Shown one piece after another: positions 3,051-5,270 of a DNA stretch of 5,270 nucleotides. The position numbers were made by a program, and so were the translations under genes. Origin of the DNA: an uncultured Prevotellaceae bacterium (lineage in GTDB: Bacteria > Bacteroidota > Bacteroidia > Bacteroidales > Bacteroidaceae); NCBI GenBank assembly GCA_946644025.1, contig CAMPCG010000223.1, forward strand, positions 1-5,270, given 5' to 3'. Within the stretch, counting starts at the first letter, position 1, and every line of letters begins with the position of its first letter. The notes below the pieces were generated by a model. The model had not been told where the DNA came from and did not search any database. It worked only from the letters and a program-made list of their open reading frames with translations.

Positions 3051-5270
3051 ATGAACTACACTATAAAACATCCTGAGAACCTGGGCGGCATGAACGGCCG
3101 CATACGCAGTCTGCGCCAGCAGAACATGGACACGCCCACGACGCTGAGCATAGAGCGGGCACTGATAGAGACGGAGTTTTACAAGCAAAACTACGGTACG
3201 ATGTCCACGCCCGTGCTGCGTGCCCGCAACTTCTACGAAATCTGCAAGAAGAAGACCATCTACATCGGCGAGGGCGAACTCATCGTCGGCGAGCGCGGGC
3301 CTAAGCCGAAGGCCGTGCCTACGTTTCCCGAGCTGACCTGCCACTCGGTGGAAGACCTGCACACGCTCGACACCCGCGAGCTGCAGAGCTACCACATATC
3401 GCAGGAAGACATTGACACCTACGAGCGCGAGGTGATTCCCTACTGGAAGGGGAAGACGCAGCGCGAGCGCATCTTCAACCACGTGTCGAAGGAGTGGGCA
3501 GAGGCCTATCATGCCGGCGTGTTCACCGAGTTTATGGAGCAGCGCGCTGCCGGACATACCGCCATGGACGGCAAGATGTATCGCACGGGACTGCTCGACC
3601 TGAAGCAGCGCATCGCGGAAAAGATAGCCGCCCTCGACTTCATCAACGACCCCGAGGCCACCGACCGCCAGCAGGAGCTGGAGGCCATGGCCATCTCGTG
3701 TGATGCCGCCATACTTTTTGCCGAGAGACACGCCGACTTGGCCGAGCAAATGGCCGAGGAGTTGAGGAGTAAGGAGGTAAAGGACGTGGAGCAGCGCATT
3801 GCCGAGCTGGAAAAGATTGCCAGCGTGTGCCGCTGGGTGCCCGCCCACGCCCCGCGCGATTTCTGGGAGGCCATACAGATGTACTGGTTCGTCCATCTGG
3901 GCACCGTCACCGAGCTGAACGGGTGGGACTCGATGAATCCCGGCCACCTGGACCAGCACCTGTGGCCGTTCTATCAGAAAGGGCTGGCCGACGGGACGCT
4001 CACCCGCGACGAGGCGAAGGAGCTGCTCTCCTGTCTGTGGATTAAGTTCAACAACCAGCCCGCCCCGCCAAAGGTCGGGGTGACGGCGCTTGAGAGCGGC
4101 ACCTACAACGACTTCACCAATATTAATATAGGCGGCGTAGACCGCGACGGCAACAGTGCGGCCAACGAACTGTCGACCGTCATCCTGGAGATTCAGGAGG
4201 AGCTGCACCAGTTGCAGCCCGGCCTCTCCATCCACATTGCCAAGAACACGCCCGACGAGTTTGTCATGGAGGGTATGCGCGTCATCCGCCAGGGCCATGG
4301 CTACCCCAGCATCTTCAATCCCGATGCCTACGTCGCCGAGATGGTCAGGGCGGGAAAGAGCGTCGAGGATGCCCGCGAGGGAGGCTGCTCGGGATGCATC
4401 GAGGTGGGAGCCTTCGGCAAGGAGGCCTACCTGCTGACGGGCTACCTGAACACGCCGAAGATTCTGGAAATAACGCTCAACGACGGCGTTGACCCCGAGA
4501 CGGGTAAACGCTTGGGAATCAGTACTGGAGACCGACGCGCGTTTAAGTCTTTCGACGAACTGTATGAAGCCTGGAGGCGCCAGATGGTACACTTCGTGAA
4601 CATGAAGCTCGCAGTGAACAACTACATTGAGCGTATGTTCTCGCTCTATGCCCCCGCCACGTTCCTCAGCCTCTTCATCGACGACTGTATAGAGAAGGGA
4701 AAAGACTACTACAGCGGCGGCGCCCGATACAATACCACCTACATACAGTGTACCGGGCTGGGCACCATCACCGACAGCCTCTGCGCGCTGAAGAAGCACG
4801 TCTTCGAAGACAGGCGCTACACGATGGAGGAGATGCTGGAGGCACTGAGAAATAACTGGAGACAGTTAAGTGATAAGTCAGAAGTAATAAGTAATAAGCG
4901 TGGTAACAATTCAAGTGTTGACAAGAGTAACCAAACTTATAACTTAGAACTTCATACTTATAACTTCGAGGTGATGCGCCAGTGGGTGCGCAACCACACG
5001 CCCTTCTTCGGCAACGACGATGCCTACGCCGACGAGATTGCCGTGCGCGTCTACGAAGACCTGGTGAAGGCTATCGAGGGACGTCCGAACACCCGCGGCG
5101 GCCAGACCCACCTGAACATGCTCTCCACGACCTGTCATAACTATTTCGGCTCGGTCTGCGGAGCCACCCCCGACGGGCGCTTTGCCCATTTCGCCATCTC
5201 AGACGGTACGTCGCCCGCCCATGGCAGCGACACCCACGGGCCTACGGCGGTCATCAAGTCGCTGGGCAAG
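3051..5270 (+). CDS. hypD: Glycyl radical enzyme, probable trans-4-hydroxy-L-proline dehydratase (3' end outside window)
   Basis: Oxygen-sensitive cytoplasmic radical enzyme. HypD dehydrates trans-4-hydroxy-L-proline to (S)-pyrroline-5-carboxylate, which ProC reduces to proline; the radical is installed by a radical-SAM activase. The 740 codons present cover the PFL-like barrel with the Cys loop GGCSGCIEVGAFGKEAY (thiyl C449, general base E451). Compared with the Clostridioides difficile enzyme (numbering from memory), all the substrate-site residues I can place are kept: H169 (H160), D293 (D278), S349 (S334), D354-F355 (D339-F340), Y465 (Y450) and T693 (T645). The glycine loop, expected near residue 813, lies beyond the window, as does any activase. 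Oddities are an extra C446 three residues before C449, and an AT-rich in-frame block at residues about 605-638. The start at 3051 follows an in-frame stop (3045-3047); M14 (3090), giving MNGRIRSLRQQ, is a credible alternative that fits relatives' N-termini. Another hydroxyproline-like GRE subfamily is possible but less likely. Confidence 0.85.
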   Translation, partial: MNYTIKHPENLGGMNGRIRSLRQQNMDTPTTLSIERALIETEFYKQNYGTMSTPVLRARNFYEICKKKTIYIGEGELIVGERGPKPKAVPTFPELTCHSVEDLHTLDTRELQSYHISQEDIDTYEREVIPYWKGKTQRERIFNHVSKEWAEAYHAGVFTEFMEQRAAGHTAMDGKMYRTGLLDLKQRIAEKIAALDFINDPEATDRQQELEAMAISCDAAILFAERHADLAEQMAEELRSKEVKDVEQRIAELEKIASVCRWVPAHAPRDFWEAIQMYWFVHLGTVTELNGWDSMNPGHLDQHLWPFYQKGLADGTLTRDEAKELLSCLWIKFNNQPAPPKVGVTALESGTYNDFTNINIGGVDRDGNSAANELSTVILEIQEELHQLQPGLSIHIAKNTPDEFVMEGMRVIRQGHGYPSIFNPDAYVAEMVRAGKSVEDAREGGCSGCIEVGAFGKEAYLLTGYLNTPKILEITLNDGVDPETGKRLGISTGDRRAFKSFDELYEAWRRQMVHFVNMKLAVNNYIERMFSLYAPATFLSLFIDDCIEKGKDYYSGGARYNTTYIQCTGLGTITDSLCALKKHVFEDRRYTMEEMLEALRNNWRQLSDKSEVISNKRGNNSSVDKSNQTYNLELHTYNFEVMRQWVRNHTPFFGNDDAYADEIAVRVYEDLVKAIEGRPNTRGGQTHLNMLSTTCHNYFGSVCGATPDGRFAHFAISDGTSPAHGSDTHGPTAVIKSLGK
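4863..4964 (+). mobile_element. In-frame AT-rich palindromic insertion within hypD
   Basis: This block has 31 G/C of 102 bases (about 30%), against about two-thirds G/C in coding sequence just downstream (40 of 60 in 5041-5100). The left part repeats AAGTGATAAGT (4868-4878) and AAGTAATAAGT (4882-4892). The right part carries the reverse-complement form ACTTATAACTT twice (4935-4945 and 4956-4966). It is therefore an imperfect inverted repeat. It encodes QLSDKSEVISNKRG... to ...LELHTYN, polar and low in similarity to anything in the family. Relative to the C. difficile enzyme it adds about 33 residues between ALRNNW and FEVMRQWV, both of which align to the family. It has no stops and a length divisible by three. 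It resembles short dispersed AT-rich repeats of Bacteroidetes; its mobility is inferred. Confidence 0.65.

Noticed and set aside
2895..4799. A 634-codon open frame on the minus strand
   Set aside because: It is the antisense shadow of the glycyl radical enzyme, whose plus-strand product matches the HypD family along its length with catalytic residues in place. The minus-strand product has no recognisable domain and runs through intergenic repeats.

Overview
The window looks like chromosome from a Bacteroidales bacterium, most likely a relatively GC-rich Prevotella-type organism. The evidence is the Bacteroidetes promoter form (TTTG, 19-20 nt, TAnnTTTG) seen twice, the lack of strong Shine-Dalgarno sites, a TonB-dependent receptor C-terminus typical of the phylum, a FISUMP-type secreted protein with a dockerin-like motif, and intergenic DNA full of short GC-rich palindromic repeats. 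The species assignment is inference.

Layout, all genes on the + strand. (1) 2-85: last codons of an outer-membrane TonB-dependent receptor, followed by a long-loop intrinsic terminator. (2) 86-889: an 804-base region with no convincing gene. It holds two copies of a GC-ended, AT-centred palindromic element, a ten-unit 21-bp tandem array, a perfect 25-bp inverted repeat, a possible operator, and a promoter at 803-834. (3) 890-1876: a secreted 328-aa protein with a signal peptide, one dockerin-like calcium loop and a FISUMP domain. (4) 1877-2086: a palindromic repeat, then a textbook terminator whose loop contains the -33 box of the next promoter. (5) 2087-2806: trmD, tRNA (guanine-N1)-methyltransferase, whose last ~15 codons appear to come from intergenic repeat DNA. 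(6) 2807-3050: densely packed repeats, including a 29-bp inverted pair of nested palindromes and a G-run tandem repeat ending just before the next start codon. (7) 3051-5270: the first 740 codons of a glycyl radical enzyme, very probably trans-4-hydroxy-L-proline dehydratase (HypD), cut by the window end before the glycine loop.

The genes do not form an obvious pathway. trmD is housekeeping, hypD is anaerobic amino-acid metabolism (hydroxyproline to pyrroline-5-carboxylate), and the first two genes are cell-surface functions. What unites the window is invasion by several families of short repeats. These fill the intergenic spaces, appear to have rewritten the end of trmD, and, most notably, seem to have entered hypD in frame. 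There, a ~99-102 bp AT-rich, roughly palindromic block adds about 33 residues without breaking the reading frame.
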